From Chloroflexota bacterium (lineage in GTDB: Bacteria > Chloroflexota > Dormibacteria > CF-121): a DNA stretch of 36,777 bases. The DNA lies in contig VBID01000128.1 in NCBI GenBank assembly GCA_005880615.1, positions 1 to 36,777 on the forward strand. Direction: 5' to 3'. Shown here one piece after another: positions 22,911 through 32,587 of the stretch. The position numbers and the translations under genes are program-made. Below the pieces are notes generated by a model. The model made no database searches. It had not been told where the DNA came from and saw only the letters and a program-made list of their open reading frames with translations. Each line of letters begins with the position of its first letter. The first letter of the stretch is position 1.

Positions 22911-24767
22911 ATGGCTGCTCTCCTCCAGGTCCTGCAGGCGGCCACGGCGGCCGGGTTTGTGGCGATTGGCGCTCTGGCATTCAAGGATTGGCTCAGGCGG
23001 CGTGACCCGGGCCGTGGCTACCTGGCGCTGGCGGTCGGGTGTCTGGGCGTTGTCTCCGCCATGGGCCGGCTGACTCCGGAAATCCCCGCGGTCCTACGCC
23101 CGGCCTTCAGCGACCTGAGTCTCGTGATCTTCATGATGTCCGGGCTGGCCCTGCTGCTCTTCCGCGACACCGTCATTCCCCTCGGCCGCCGCGTGAAAAC
23201 GGGAGCCGTGGCGATCACCGGCGTCGTGACGCTGGCGGCCGCAGCGGCGCAGCTACCCTCGGGAGGCTCCCCCCGGTACACGCCGTTTCAGTACGGCGTG
23301 GTGCTCGCCCTGATAGCCGTCTGGTGCCTCAGTGTCGGCGAGCCAAGCGTCCGCATGTGGCTGGTGTCGCGACACCAGCCGGCCGTGCAGCAGGCTCGCC
23401 TGCGCGCCCTGAGCTTTGGATATGGCGGGATCGTCGCCATCCTGCTGAGCGCGGTGTTTGCCGGATCGGCGGCCAAGGCGCCAGCGATTCAGCTCGGCTT
23501 CGCCCTGGCGGCCCTGGGCCTGGTCCCGGTGCTGTATGCGGGGTTCGCCCCGCCCGGCTGGCTGCGTCGCGTCTGGCGCCGCAAAGAAGAAGAGTTGTTT
23601 CAGCAGGCCACCCGCGACCTTCTCATCTTTTCGCCGGACACGCAAAGCCTCGCCGCCAAGTCGCTGGAGTGGGCGCTGCGCATGGCCGGCGCCAAGCAGG
23701 GGTTCATGGCCTTCCCCGGGACAACGGTCATAGCCCGGCACGCGATCGCCGCCGAAGAGGCGGCCCGACTCTGCGGCGAAATCGGGAACCAGACTGGAAT
23801 CCGGCTCCTCCGATCGGGGCGGGACGCGACCCAGACCGCGATCGCCAGTCCGCTGGTCACGGCGAAATCTACCGGGATGCTGGTGCTGCTGGCTGGCCCA
23901 TTCACCCCGGTCTTTGGCGCCGACGAGGTGTCCTGGATCGGCCAGTACGCGACCCTGATGGCGACCGGCCTGGAGCGGGTGGCGCTGGTCGAGCAGATGG
24001 CCGGCCTGAATCAGGAATTGGCCGGGACTGTAGGCAAGGTCACTGCGCAGAAAGCAGAGCTGGAAGCGGCCAACCGCGAGCTGGAGGCGTACTCCTACAC
24101 GGTCTCCCACGATCTGCGCGCGCCGTTGCGAGCCATCAACGGATTCACCACGATCCTTTTCGACGAGCACGCGGCTGAGCTCTCCGAAACTGCCCGGGAC
24201 TACCTGGAGAGGGTGCACGAGAGCGGAAAACATATGGGCGAGCTGGTGGACGACCTGCTGGCCTTCTCCCGGCTGGGCCGTCAACCCATGCGAAAGCAAT
24301 CCCTCAACACCAGCGAGGTAGCCAGCAATGCCTGGGCGCAAGTGAGTGCCGGGCTGGAGGGGCGCCAGGTCACCATTCACATCGGCGACCTCCCCACGTG
24401 CGAGTCCGACCCGCTCCTGCTGGAGCAGGTCTTCGTCAATCTGCTGAGCAACGCCGTCAAGTACTCGCGTCCCCGCGAGGTCGCCACCATCGACGTGGCG
24501 GCCGAGGTCAAGGCAGGGGAGACCGTCTATTCCGTACGCGACAACGGCGTCGGATTCGACATGCAGTACGCGGATCGTTTGTTCAGGGTCTTTCAGCGGC
24601 TGCATCGGGCGGACGAGTACGAGGGAACCGGCGTCGGGCTGGCCACGGTGCAGCGGATCGTGGAGCGACACGGCGGGCGCGTCTGGGCGGAGGCGGAACC
24701 CGATAAAGGGGCGACCTTCTATTTCACACTCAAAGGAGCATCGGAATGGCAAGCAGCGGCAGCCTAG
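22911..24767 (+). CDS. Membrane sensor histidine kinase (phytochrome-like kinase core)
   Basis: 618 aa. About seven N-terminal membrane helices (residues 5-220, e.g. LSLVIFMMSGLALLLF, GAVAITGVVTLAAAAAQL) form an unassigned membrane sensor. A GAF-like region covers about 235-360 (LLIFSPDTQSLAAKSLEWALRMAGAKQGFM...). A short coiled coil (KVTAQKAELEAANRELEAYSY) follows. HisKA has VSHDLRAPLRAINGF with His400 as phosphoacceptor. HATPase_c shows the N-box EQVFVNLLSNAVKYS, G1 DNGVGFD and G2 GTGVGLATVQRIVERHGG. The kinase core is the type paired with small Rcp1-like regulators, and such a gene overlaps its 3' end by 22 bp. The stimulus is unknown. Start is ATG 22911 without a clear ribosome site. Confidence 0.93.
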   Translation: MAALLQVLQAATAAGFVAIGALAFKDWLRRRDPGRGYLALAVGCLGVVSAMGRLTPEIPAVLRPAFSDLSLVIFMMSGLALLLFRDTVIPLGRRVKTGAVAITGVVTLAAAAAQLPSGGSPRYTPFQYGVVLALIAVWCLSVGEPSVRMWLVSRHQPAVQQARLRALSFGYGGIVAILLSAVFAGSAAKAPAIQLGFALAALGLVPVLYAGFAPPGWLRRVWRRKEEELFQQATRDLLIFSPDTQSLAAKSLEWALRMAGAKQGFMAFPGTTVIARHAIAAEEAARLCGEIGNQTGIRLLRSGRDATQTAIASPLVTAKSTGMLVLLAGPFTPVFGADEVSWIGQYATLMATGLERVALVEQMAGLNQELAGTVGKVTAQKAELEAANRELEAYSYTVSHDLRAPLRAINGFTTILFDEHAAELSETARDYLERVHESGKHMGELVDDLLAFSRLGRQPMRKQSLNTSEVASNAWAQVSAGLEGRQVTIHIGDLPTCESDPLLLEQVFVNLLSNAVKYSRPREVATIDVAAEVKAGETVYSVRDNGVGFDMQYADRLFRVFQRLHRADEYEGTGVGLATVQRIVERHGGRVWAEAEPDKGATFYFTLKGASEWQAAAA

Positions 24768-25198
24768 AGATCCTGCTGGTCGAGGACAACGCGAACGACG
24801 AGATGCTGACCCTTCACGCCTTCAAGAAGCACAACCTGACGAACCGGGTTCACGTCGTCCGCGACGGAGCCGAGGCGCTCGAGTTCATCTTCTGTACGGG
24901 GAAGTATGCGGACCGCCACATCACCGATCTGCCGAAGGTCATCTTGCTGGACATCAAACTGCCGCTGGTCGACGGCCTGGAGGTCCTGCGTCGGATCAAG
25001 GGCGACCCCCGCACCCGGACAACCCCGGTGGTCATGCTCACCTCGTCGCGCGAGGAAAGCGACCTGGTGGAGAGCTATCGCCTGGGCGTCAACAGCTACA
25101 TCGTCAAGCCGGTGAACTTCGAGCAGTTCACGGAAACCGCCCGGTCGCTGGGGATGTACTGGCTCCTGCTGAATAAACCTTTGGCGAGCGCGGCCTAG
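24746..25198 (+). CDS. Stand-alone CheY/Rcp1-like response regulator
   Basis: 150-aa single receiver domain with no output domain. Acidic pair VEDN (E13, D14), phosphoacceptor Asp69 in VILLDIKLP, Thr99 in MLTSS, and Lys121 in YIVKPVN are all present. The insert around FIFCTGKYADRHITDLPK matches Rcp1-type regulators that take phosphate from phytochrome-like kinases. Start ATG 24746 lies inside the kinase gene, with AAAGGAG about 6 nt upstream, so the two are translationally coupled. It probably relays to the downstream GGDEF-EAL protein or to other partners. Confidence 0.95.
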   Translation: MASSGSLEILLVEDNANDEMLTLHAFKKHNLTNRVHVVRDGAEALEFIFCTGKYADRHITDLPKVILLDIKLPLVDGLEVLRRIKGDPRTRTTPVVMLTSSREESDLVESYRLGVNSYIVKPVNFEQFTETARSLGMYWLLLNKPLASAA

Positions 25199-25286
25199 AG
25201 TCGGATCGGGGATCATCCTGGCTCGCCTGCGCGGCCACAGCTTCGTCCTGGCTGCCATTGCGGTCGCGCTCACCGCGATAAGCTGT

Positions 25287-27908
25287 TTGGCCTGGATCCA
25301 GCTGCGAATCGGCGGGCCGACGCTGACCACTGCGGCCGACGACGGATATTCAACGCTGGTCCCCATGGCGGCGGCCCTGGCCTGCTGGTGGGCTTCGCGC
25401 CGCTACGCGGGGCGCAGCCGGGCGGGATGGATCCTGCTGGGCGCGTCGGCACTGAGCTGGGGGCTGGGCAGCGCCATCTGGTCCTACTACGACTTTGTGC
25501 TCAAGCAGACCGTCCCGTTCCCCTCGCCGGCCGACGCCGGCTTTCTGCTCGCGGTGCCGCTGGCGGTGGCGGGACTTCTCTCGCTGCCTGGGGCCGCCCT
25601 GGCCCAGACCTCCCGACTCCGAACACTCTTCGATGGATCGATCATCGCCATCGCGCTGCTCTTCATCAGCTGGTCGACGGCGTTGGGCGCTGCCTACAGC
25701 CAGGCGTCAGGGGGCTTGTGGGAGAAGGCGATCGGCCTCGCCTACCCCATGACCGATGTGGTGATGGCGTCAATCGTCCTGTTTCTCCTACCCCGTGCGC
25801 CGGCGGCACGCCGGGTGCCGCTCCTGCTGCTCGGCGCCGGCATCCTGGCCAACACGGTTTCCGACAGCGTCTTCACCTACTTGCAGCTGGCCCACACCTA
25901 CGGGAACGTCGGCAACGCGATCGACGCTGGCTGGGTCCTGGGCTTTGGTCTGATCGCCCTGGCCGCCGTGCGCGCCAGCTCTGGTCGGTCCCTGCCGGCA
26001 AGCCGGCCAGATGAGCGCATCAGCCGAGTCGGCATCCTCCTCCCCTACGGCCCGGTCGCCCTGGCCGGGATCTTCGCCATTATCCGCGAGGCCACGGTCG
26101 GATCCTTCGACCTCTTCCTGTTCATCGCTGGCCTGCTGGTCGCCGCCCTGCTGGTGGTGCGGCAGCTGCTCACCCTGTTCGAGAACCTCTCCTTGAACCG
26201 CTCGCTGGAGGCCAAGGTCGAAGCGGGCACGGCCGAGCTGCGCCGCAGCGAGGAGCGCTTCCGCTCCCTTGTCCAGCATTCGTCGGACGCGATCACGATT
26301 ATCGACGCCGGGTACATCGCCCGCTATGCCTCACCCTCGGTCGAGCGGATCTTTGGCTACCGATCCGATGCCGCGGGCCCCATCTTCGACGTGGTCAACC
26401 CCGACGATCGGCCCGGCCTGCAGGCCTTGTTGGAGAGCCTGGTTGCCCGGCCGGGGTCCACCGCCACGATCGACGCCCGCCTGCGGCACAGGGACGGGAG
26501 CTGGCGGTACTGCGAGCTGACCATCACCAACCTGCTCCAGGATCCGAGCGTCGGCGGGCTCGTCATCAACGCCCGCGATATCACGGACCGCAAGACTCTC
26601 GAAGAACAGCTGACCCACCAGGCCTTCCACGATTCCCTAACCGGGATCGCCAACCGGGCCCTCTTCATGGACCGCCTCCGCCAGACGATCGCCCGCGCGG
26701 CGCGCCGCACAGAAAAGCCGGCGGTCATGTTCCTGGACCTCGACGGCTTCAAGACCGTCAACGACTCGCTGGGCCACGGGGTCGGCGACGAGCTGCTGGC
26801 CGCGGTGGCGACTCGCCTCCGGGTCGTGGTTCGCGCCGGCGACACCATGGCCCGCCTGGGTGGGGACGAGTTCGGCATCCTGCTGGAGGACACCGAGGGT
26901 CCCGAGGTCCTGGTAAATGTCGCGGATCGGTTGACCGAGCAGTTCCAGGCGCCCTTCGCTTTGGATACCGGCGAAATCTTCATGAGCGCCAGCGTCGGGA
27001 TCGCGCCATTCACCGGTCGCGAGACCGCGGATGATTTGCTCCGCAACGCCGATATCGCCATGTACACGGCCAAGGCAGCCGGCCGGGCTCGCTATCAGAT
27101 GTTCAATCCCTGGATGCGCGAGGCTGCGGTCACCCGGTTGCAGCTGGAAACCGACCTCCAGCGTGCCCTGGAGCGGCACGAGTTCTTCCTCGTCTACCAA
27201 CCCCTGGTCGCGCTGGATAGCGGCGCGGCCCTCGGGGTCGAGGTCCTGCTTCGCTGGCAGCACCCCAAGCAGGGTGTGGTCGCCCCCATGGAATTCATCC
27301 CGGTGGCGGAGCGGACCGGATTGATCGTGCCCATCGGCCGGTGGGTGCTCCGGGAGGCTGTCCGGCAGGTCAAGGCGTGGCAGGCGACCCGCGCCACCCT
27401 CGGGCTGAGCGTCAATGTCTCCGCCCGCCAGCTCCGGGATGCGGACCTGGTCCAGGACGTGAGGCAGATTCTGCAGGAGTCCCAGCTCGATCCCCAAACG
27501 CTGACCCTGGAGATGACCGAGAGCATCCTGATGGAGGATGTGGAGGCCACGATTCGGGTCCTTCAGGCGCTTCATGAGCTGGGGGTGCGGCTCGCCATCG
27601 ACGACTTCGGCACCGGCTATTCATCGCTGAGCTACCTGCGCAAATTCCCCTTCGACAGCATGAAGATCGATCGCTCCTTCGTGGGCGGCCTGGGCACCGC
27701 CGAGGGGGAGCCGCTGGTGGGCACCATCCTGCAAATGGCCGAGAGCTTGAAGCTGGAGGTCGTGGCGGAGGGCATCGAACGGCCCGAACAGCTGGCCGAG
27801 CTCAAACGGCTGGAGTGCAAGGGCGGCCAGGGCTTCTATTTCAGCAAGCCTATCTCGGCCGAGGCGATGGCGGCGTACCTGGCACAGCCCCAGGCGACCG
27901 CGGCCTAG
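25287..27908 (+). CDS. Membrane PAS-GGDEF-EAL cyclic-di-GMP enzyme
   Basis: 873 aa in the ORF track from TTG 25287. About eight helices cover residues 10-290, followed by a short coiled coil and a PAS domain (about 315-430: FRSLVQHSSDAITIIDAGYIARYASPS). The GGDEF domain has intact RLGGDEFGIL at residues 525-529, and the N-terminal D-x-D metal site is in FLDLDGFK. The EAL domain has EVLLRW near 652 (EAL variant EVL, Glu kept) and DDFGTGYSSLSYL near 772. Both synthesis and breakdown of cyclic-di-GMP therefore look possible. The true start is probably upstream: the frame stays open to 25173 and encodes a hydrophobic helix (HSFVLAAIAVALTAISCLAW) with no ATG, GTG or TTG. A CTG at 25218 preceded by GGGGA is one candidate. 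It lies 88 bp after the regulator gene, probably in the same operon. Confidence 0.92.
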   Translation: MAWIQLRIGGPTLTTAADDGYSTLVPMAAALACWWASRRYAGRSRAGWILLGASALSWGLGSAIWSYYDFVLKQTVPFPSPADAGFLLAVPLAVAGLLSLPGAALAQTSRLRTLFDGSIIAIALLFISWSTALGAAYSQASGGLWEKAIGLAYPMTDVVMASIVLFLLPRAPAARRVPLLLLGAGILANTVSDSVFTYLQLAHTYGNVGNAIDAGWVLGFGLIALAAVRASSGRSLPASRPDERISRVGILLPYGPVALAGIFAIIREATVGSFDLFLFIAGLLVAALLVVRQLLTLFENLSLNRSLEAKVEAGTAELRRSEERFRSLVQHSSDAITIIDAGYIARYASPSVERIFGYRSDAAGPIFDVVNPDDRPGLQALLESLVARPGSTATIDARLRHRDGSWRYCELTITNLLQDPSVGGLVINARDITDRKTLEEQLTHQAFHDSLTGIANRALFMDRLRQTIARAARRTEKPAVMFLDLDGFKTVNDSLGHGVGDELLAAVATRLRVVVRAGDTMARLGGDEFGILLEDTEGPEVLVNVADRLTEQFQAPFALDTGEIFMSASVGIAPFTGRETADDLLRNADIAMYTAKAAGRARYQMFNPWMREAAVTRLQLETDLQRALERHEFFLVYQPLVALDSGAALGVEVLLRWQHPKQGVVAPMEFIPVAERTGLIVPIGRWVLREAVRQVKAWQATRATLGLSVNVSARQLRDADLVQDVRQILQESQLDPQTLTLEMTESILMEDVEATIRVLQALHELGVRLAIDDFGTGYSSLSYLRKFPFDSMKIDRSFVGGLGTAEGEPLVGTILQMAESLKLEVVAEGIERPEQLAELKRLECKGGQGFYFSKPISAEAMAAYLAQPQATAA

Positions 27909-27922
27909 GCGGTGAGTGGCCC

Positions 27923-29209
27923 CTAGCGCTGATAGGCGAAGGGGTTCACAAACGCGACGGTCCCGCTACACGAGCCGGCCTGGTGCTCGATCGTAATTGT
28001 GGTGTCGGTGACCAGCTGGATCAGGATGCGACCGGGCATCCCCGCCGACTGGTAGCAGTAGATCGAATCGCCGGGCGTGACCTCCGAAAATTCCCGGTTG
28101 ACGGTCCCAGCGTGGGTGGGGTCAAACCGCCACTCGGTCCGTGGCGCAATCGTTCCGCCGATTGAGATGGCGCCGATTCTCGGATCGTAGTTCTCATGAG
28201 CCAGGGCGAGCATCTTGGCGATGTTCCCATTGGTCTGGGCGGCCGTGCCGTTGAACCAGTTGCCCTGCAGGGTCCCCGCCTTATCCTGGAAGACCGTTCC
28301 GCAACCCTGGGCGAGGTGCGTCCCGTAGCCGTGGCCGAGCACCCCCCGGAGGCTCTGGGCCAGGTCGCCCTGATAGTAGTCGAGCGCGCAGCTTGCCCTG
28401 AGATCGTACTGATGCTGAGGATTGGCTACGTACGGCGTGGGCAGGCGCCAATCGTCGCTGTCGAAATCCAGGCCGAAGGACATCGCGCCACCGGCGGTCC
28501 CGATCTGTTCGCCCGCTGGCACGGGGATATTGACATTGGCGGTACAGTGCACATACAGGCTGCCGTCTCCGATGGAATAGGGCTGGTCGCAATTGTCGAA
28601 GGTGATGGCGGCCAGCCGGCCCGTGAGACTCGTCAGGTGAGCGAAACCCCCGCGGACCTCTCGACAGGGGGCGAAGTACATGTAGTAGTCGGTCTTGACA
28701 ATCTCCCCGTTGGTGGTCTTGACCTGCCGTCCGACCTGAAAGACGGTGATGTTTCCGGGAGCGAACACGTTCACCGTTTGGGTCGGGGAGTTGGGGGCAG
28801 TGGCACTCTCGTGGGCGATCAGGAAGTACATATGATCACTGGGAAGCGGGGTGAAGGTGCCCAGCGGCAGGATGTAATCGAGCTGGTCGAGCGCGATCGG
28901 CGATGCCGAATAGAGCGCTCCGCTCGAACAGCTGGGCAGGGTCGCCTGCACGCCACCAAGGTCTTTCCATGTTTGCGTCCCGACGGAGGGTGACGGTAAG
29001 CCCGGGGACGTGTGGTCAATGGCGGTGAAGGGCCGGTTCGGCTTATCCCGGGACGCCAGGACCAGCCCGCCGCCGACCACCAACACCAGTAGCACCCCCG
29101 CCCCGGCCGCGGCGGCAAACCGGCGTCGTGTCACCCACTTGTAACTGCCGCCTTTGGTCGTTCTTGCCGGCCTCCACCGTGCCTCCGCTCGAATTGGGGC
29201 TGATCTCAA
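27923..29209 (-). CDS. Membrane-anchored extracytoplasmic protein, function unknown
   Basis: 428 aa. A basic N-terminus (KWVTRRRFAAAAG) leads into one strong helix AGVLLVLVVGGGLVLA at about residues 36-52. The rest, about 370 residues, would be outside the membrane. It is beta-rich with several Cys (LPSCSS, FAPCREV, FDNCDQ, VHCTAN, ASCALDYY, QGCGTVF, IYCYQS, AGSCSG) that could form disulfides. Segments such as DQLDYILPLGTFTPLPSDHMYFLI and NVFAPGNITVFQV resemble peptidase-linked beta domains in secreted proteins, but no catalytic motif is clear. The ORF start is TTG 29209; a GTG at 29134 directly before TRRRF is an alternative. Stop codons of this gene and the GGDEF-EAL gene face each other with 14 bp between. 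Family not recognised. Confidence 0.75.
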   Translation of the reverse strand: MRSAPIRAEARWRPARTTKGGSYKWVTRRRFAAAAGAGVLLVLVVGGGLVLASRDKPNRPFTAIDHTSPGLPSPSVGTQTWKDLGGVQATLPSCSSGALYSASPIALDQLDYILPLGTFTPLPSDHMYFLIAHESATAPNSPTQTVNVFAPGNITVFQVGRQVKTTNGEIVKTDYYMYFAPCREVRGGFAHLTSLTGRLAAITFDNCDQPYSIGDGSLYVHCTANVNIPVPAGEQIGTAGGAMSFGLDFDSDDWRLPTPYVANPQHQYDLRASCALDYYQGDLAQSLRGVLGHGYGTHLAQGCGTVFQDKAGTLQGNWFNGTAAQTNGNIAKMLALAHENYDPRIGAISIGGTIAPRTEWRFDPTHAGTVNREFSEVTPGDSIYCYQSAGMPGRILIQLVTDTTITIEHQAGSCSGTVAFVNPFAYQR

Positions 29210-29299
29210 CCCACTCGGCCCCTGAAGGACTCAGCGGCTCCCCTCCGTTACACCGGCAGCCACCCGGCTTGAGTTCACCGGGACGGCGGGGAGGATCGC

Positions 29300-30082
29300 A
29301 TGAGAGGTACGTGGCCTCGCTCGATTCTGCGCTTCGGAGTGACGGCCGGCCTCAGTGCGGCGGTGGTGCTGCTCTGTACCTCGACGCCCGCCCGGGCGCT
29401 CGCTTCCGGTGATGACTATCCGTATCGAGGTACCGTCAACCGCCTGGATGCCTTCGGCTTCTACACCGGCTACTGCGCGTCCTTTGCGGCCTGGCGGCTG
29501 AGCCAGCACGGCGTCCGGTTCCAGAACGCTACCCTGCGCGGCCCCAACGGCCAGACCCAGTTCTTCGGCAACGCCGGCGACTGGGATCGCAACGCCCTTG
29601 CGGTCGGCTACGTGGTCGACACCCACCCGACGGTGGGGGCCATCGCCATCTGGCACGCCGGCGAGGACCACGCCTGGTCTACCGGCCACGCCGCGTATGT
29701 GGCGGCCGTCGATGCGGCCGGCAACGCCACCGTCGAGGAGTACAACTGGAGCGCCCTGTACGCGTATGACCTGCGGGTGGCGAGGGCTCCGCGCTACGTC
29801 CACTTCAGCGGCCAGGGACCGATTGCCGCGCCCGCTCCGGCCTCTCCCCTCTTCCATACCACGCATGCGGTCAACGAGCGGACCGGCCCGGGCTTCGGCT
29901 ACGCCGTGGTGGGCATCCTTCCCGCCGGCGCCAGCGTCCGGGTCGGGTGCCAGGTTCGGTCGGCCAGCGTGGTGAACGGGACCGCCATCTGGGACCGGCT
30001 GACCGATGGGCGCTACGTAACCGACTTCTACGTCTCCACCCCGGCGTATGCGACCTTCAGTCCAGGCCTGGCTCGCTGCTAG
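29300..30082 (+). CDS. Secreted CHAP-domain / SH3-like cell-wall hydrolase
   Basis: 260 aa. A signal peptide (residues 1-35, ending STPARALA) precedes a CHAP cysteine peptidase/amidase domain: GFYTGYCASFAAWRL with nucleophile Cys near residue 59, VGAIAIWHAGEDHAWSTGHAAYVAAVDAAGNATVEEYNW with the catalytic His and Asn. A bacterial SH3-like domain follows (VNERTGPGFGYAVVGILPAGASVRVGC, about residues 190-250), which would bind the cell wall. CHAP enzymes cleave peptidoglycan cross-links, so this is probably a wall-remodelling or lytic enzyme. Start ATG 29300 has GGGGAGGA 4 nt upstream. No immunity or secretion-system gene lies beside it. Confidence 0.88.
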   Translation: MRGTWPRSILRFGVTAGLSAAVVLLCTSTPARALASGDDYPYRGTVNRLDAFGFYTGYCASFAAWRLSQHGVRFQNATLRGPNGQTQFFGNAGDWDRNALAVGYVVDTHPTVGAIAIWHAGEDHAWSTGHAAYVAAVDAAGNATVEEYNWSALYAYDLRVARAPRYVHFSGQGPIAAPAPASPLFHTTHAVNERTGPGFGYAVVGILPAGASVRVGCQVRSASVVNGTAIWDRLTDGRYVTDFYVSTPAYATFSPGLARC

Positions 30083-30149
30083 CCCGGGTCCAACGGGTCG
30101 AACTGCCTATTGAGCGCGCGGCGCCCGCGCTCGATCCTAGACTGAGACC

Positions 30150-30794
30150 ATGCCCCGACCGGCCGACGAGTGTCCCTATCCCAGGCCCTTCCCCACCGAT
30201 TTCGCGGCCTGTCCCGCCTACCAACCCAGGCAGTTCCTAACCTACGACACCCTGAACCGGCCGTCGGGCGCTGTGTGGACCTGCGCCCATCTCGAGGTGC
30301 ACGAGATGCCCGGCTCCGGATGGGGGCATTTCTACGGGAGCTGCTCGTTGGGGAACGCGGCGGCCCGCCAGCACTGGGCCGAGCTACTGGGCACCGATCG
30401 CCTGCGGACGATCGAGAGCCTCCGCCAGTTGATCCTCCCCATGACGGAGGAGCTGTCCCGCCGGCTGGTGGCCGCCAAGGCCCGGGAGATGGTGACCCGG
30501 ACCGAGGCGCAGCGCGACGCCATCGGCCTGGAGATGGAGGTGATCGGTGAGCGCTACCTGGCCGAGCTGGAGGCGGTGCTGGTTCGCCAGCAGGACCTGC
30601 TCGACCGGGCCGGCATGCCGCTCAGCTTCACCCTTGAGCTGAGCCAGAACTGGATCCGGAACTTCATTGCCGGTCGATCGCTGGAACTCGCCCGCCGGGC
30701 CAGCCCGGACCTGGTCGACCGCTTGCCGGAGTCGGTCCGGCTCTTCTACGGGTACGGTCCTAAGCCGGTGCCGAAGGAGTCGCCCGCGCGCTGA
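30150..30794 (+). CDS. 4-Cys domain protein with helical C-terminal extension
   Basis: 214 aa. The first 85 residues repeat the 4-Cys domain of the 21955-22251 protein (CPYPRPFP..FAAC, WTCAHL, HFYGSCSLGNAAARQHW). The following roughly 125 residues are helical and charged (RRLVAAKAREMVTRTEAQRDAIGLEMEV, ERYLAELEAVLVRQQDLLDRAG), with coiled-coil character. No signal peptide or membrane helix was seen. The four Cys could hold a metal. The last 35 bp overlap the convergent glutamine amidotransferase gene. Start ATG 30150. Domain name unknown; the family is supported by the paralog. Confidence 0.72.
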   Translation: MPRPADECPYPRPFPTDFAACPAYQPRQFLTYDTLNRPSGAVWTCAHLEVHEMPGSGWGHFYGSCSLGNAAARQHWAELLGTDRLRTIESLRQLILPMTEELSRRLVAAKAREMVTRTEAQRDAIGLEMEVIGERYLAELEAVLVRQQDLLDRAGMPLSFTLELSQNWIRNFIAGRSLELARRASPDLVDRLPESVRLFYGYGPKPVPKESPAR

Positions 30795-31515
30795 CCAGGC
30801 CGGCAAAGGCCAAAAAGAGCCCGCGCGCCCGCCGGCCCTGGGCGGGCAGATGGGTGGCTGCCTCCAGCAAGATCTCCTCACTCGTCCGACCCCACTGCGA
30901 CTGGACCGGCCGCAGCCAGGCAGCCAGCTCGGCCGCGTCGACCTCGGGATGGAACTGGACCCCCCAGCCGCAGCCGCCGACTCGGTACGCCTGGGTGAGC
31001 ACGGCGCGCCCGGTGGCCAGCAAGGTGGCGCCCGCGGGCAGGTCGAAGGTGTCCTCGTGCCACTGGAAGAACTGGTCCCCGGGGGTGAGCCCGCGAAGGA
31101 GCGGGTCGCTGGCCGCGGCCTTGGTCGGCCAGACCGGCACGAATCCCAGCTCGCGCACCGGTGCCCGAGTCACCGCTGCGCCGAACGCGCGCGCCAGGAG
31201 CTGCGCCCCCAGGCAGATCCCGAGGGTGGGGATGCCGTGGTCGACGGTGTCCCGCATCAGCTGGCGGACTCGGAGCAGGTACGGGTAGCGGTCCAGCTGG
31301 TCGACATTCATCTCTCCGCCGAACACCACCAGCCCGCCAATTTTCCCCCCTCCATCGGGGAGGGACAGGGGAGGGGGCATCTCCGGCCAATGCGCCGCGG
31401 GATCAAACGCATCCAGCACGGCCACCTCGCATCCTGCCTCACGTAACAGCTGCGGCGCGACTCCGAGCGTGTCCAACGGGTCGTGCCGGATACAGAGGAC
31501 CCTGGGCGCAGCCAT
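30760..31515 (-). CDS. Class I glutamine amidotransferase
   Basis: 251 aa from ATG 31515. The ORF track's start at 31725 would run over the adenine deaminase start and is rejected. The catalytic triad is visible: GICLGAQLLARAFG with nucleophile Cys101, and GVQFHPEVD with His189 and Glu191. GLVVFGGEMNVDQ is the usual oxyanion-side segment. As a free-standing type I amidotransferase, it resembles GMP-synthase-like proteins that hydrolyse glutamine or act on gamma-glutamyl compounds. Residues 46-58 (PPPLSLPDGGGK) are encoded by a palindromic repeat copy inserted in frame. The gene diverges from adenine deaminase with 22 bp between starts, so the two may share control of nitrogen or purine use. 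Confidence 0.88.
   Translation of the reverse strand: MAAPRVLCIRHDPLDTLGVAPQLLREAGCEVAVLDAFDPAAHWPEMPPPLSLPDGGGKIGGLVVFGGEMNVDQLDRYPYLLRVRQLMRDTVDHGIPTLGICLGAQLLARAFGAAVTRAPVRELGFVPVWPTKAAASDPLLRGLTPGDQFFQWHEDTFDLPAGATLLATGRAVLTQAYRVGGCGWGVQFHPEVDAAELAAWLRPVQSQWGRTSEEILLEAATHLPAQGRRARGLFLAFAGLVSARATPSAPA
31341..31378. repeat. REP-like palindromic element copy inside the amidotransferase gene
   Basis: TTTTCCCCCCTCC followed by ATCGGGGAGGGACAGGGGAGGGGGCA aligns to the reverse complement of the 17527-17566 element with few changes. Here it is read as coding DNA on the minus strand (residues 46-58 of the amidotransferase), adding about 13 residues in frame between the N-terminal strand region and GLVVFGG. 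It resembles how Rickettsia palindromic elements sit in genes, by analogy only. Confidence 0.6.
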
Positions 31516-31534
31516 GTGGCGCCTATCATCCTGA

Positions 31535-32542
<1,008 letters not shown>

Positions 32543-32587
32543 CCTACGTAGGAGTTCCGGCGGGGGCGCCGGGAGAAGGAGGACAGC

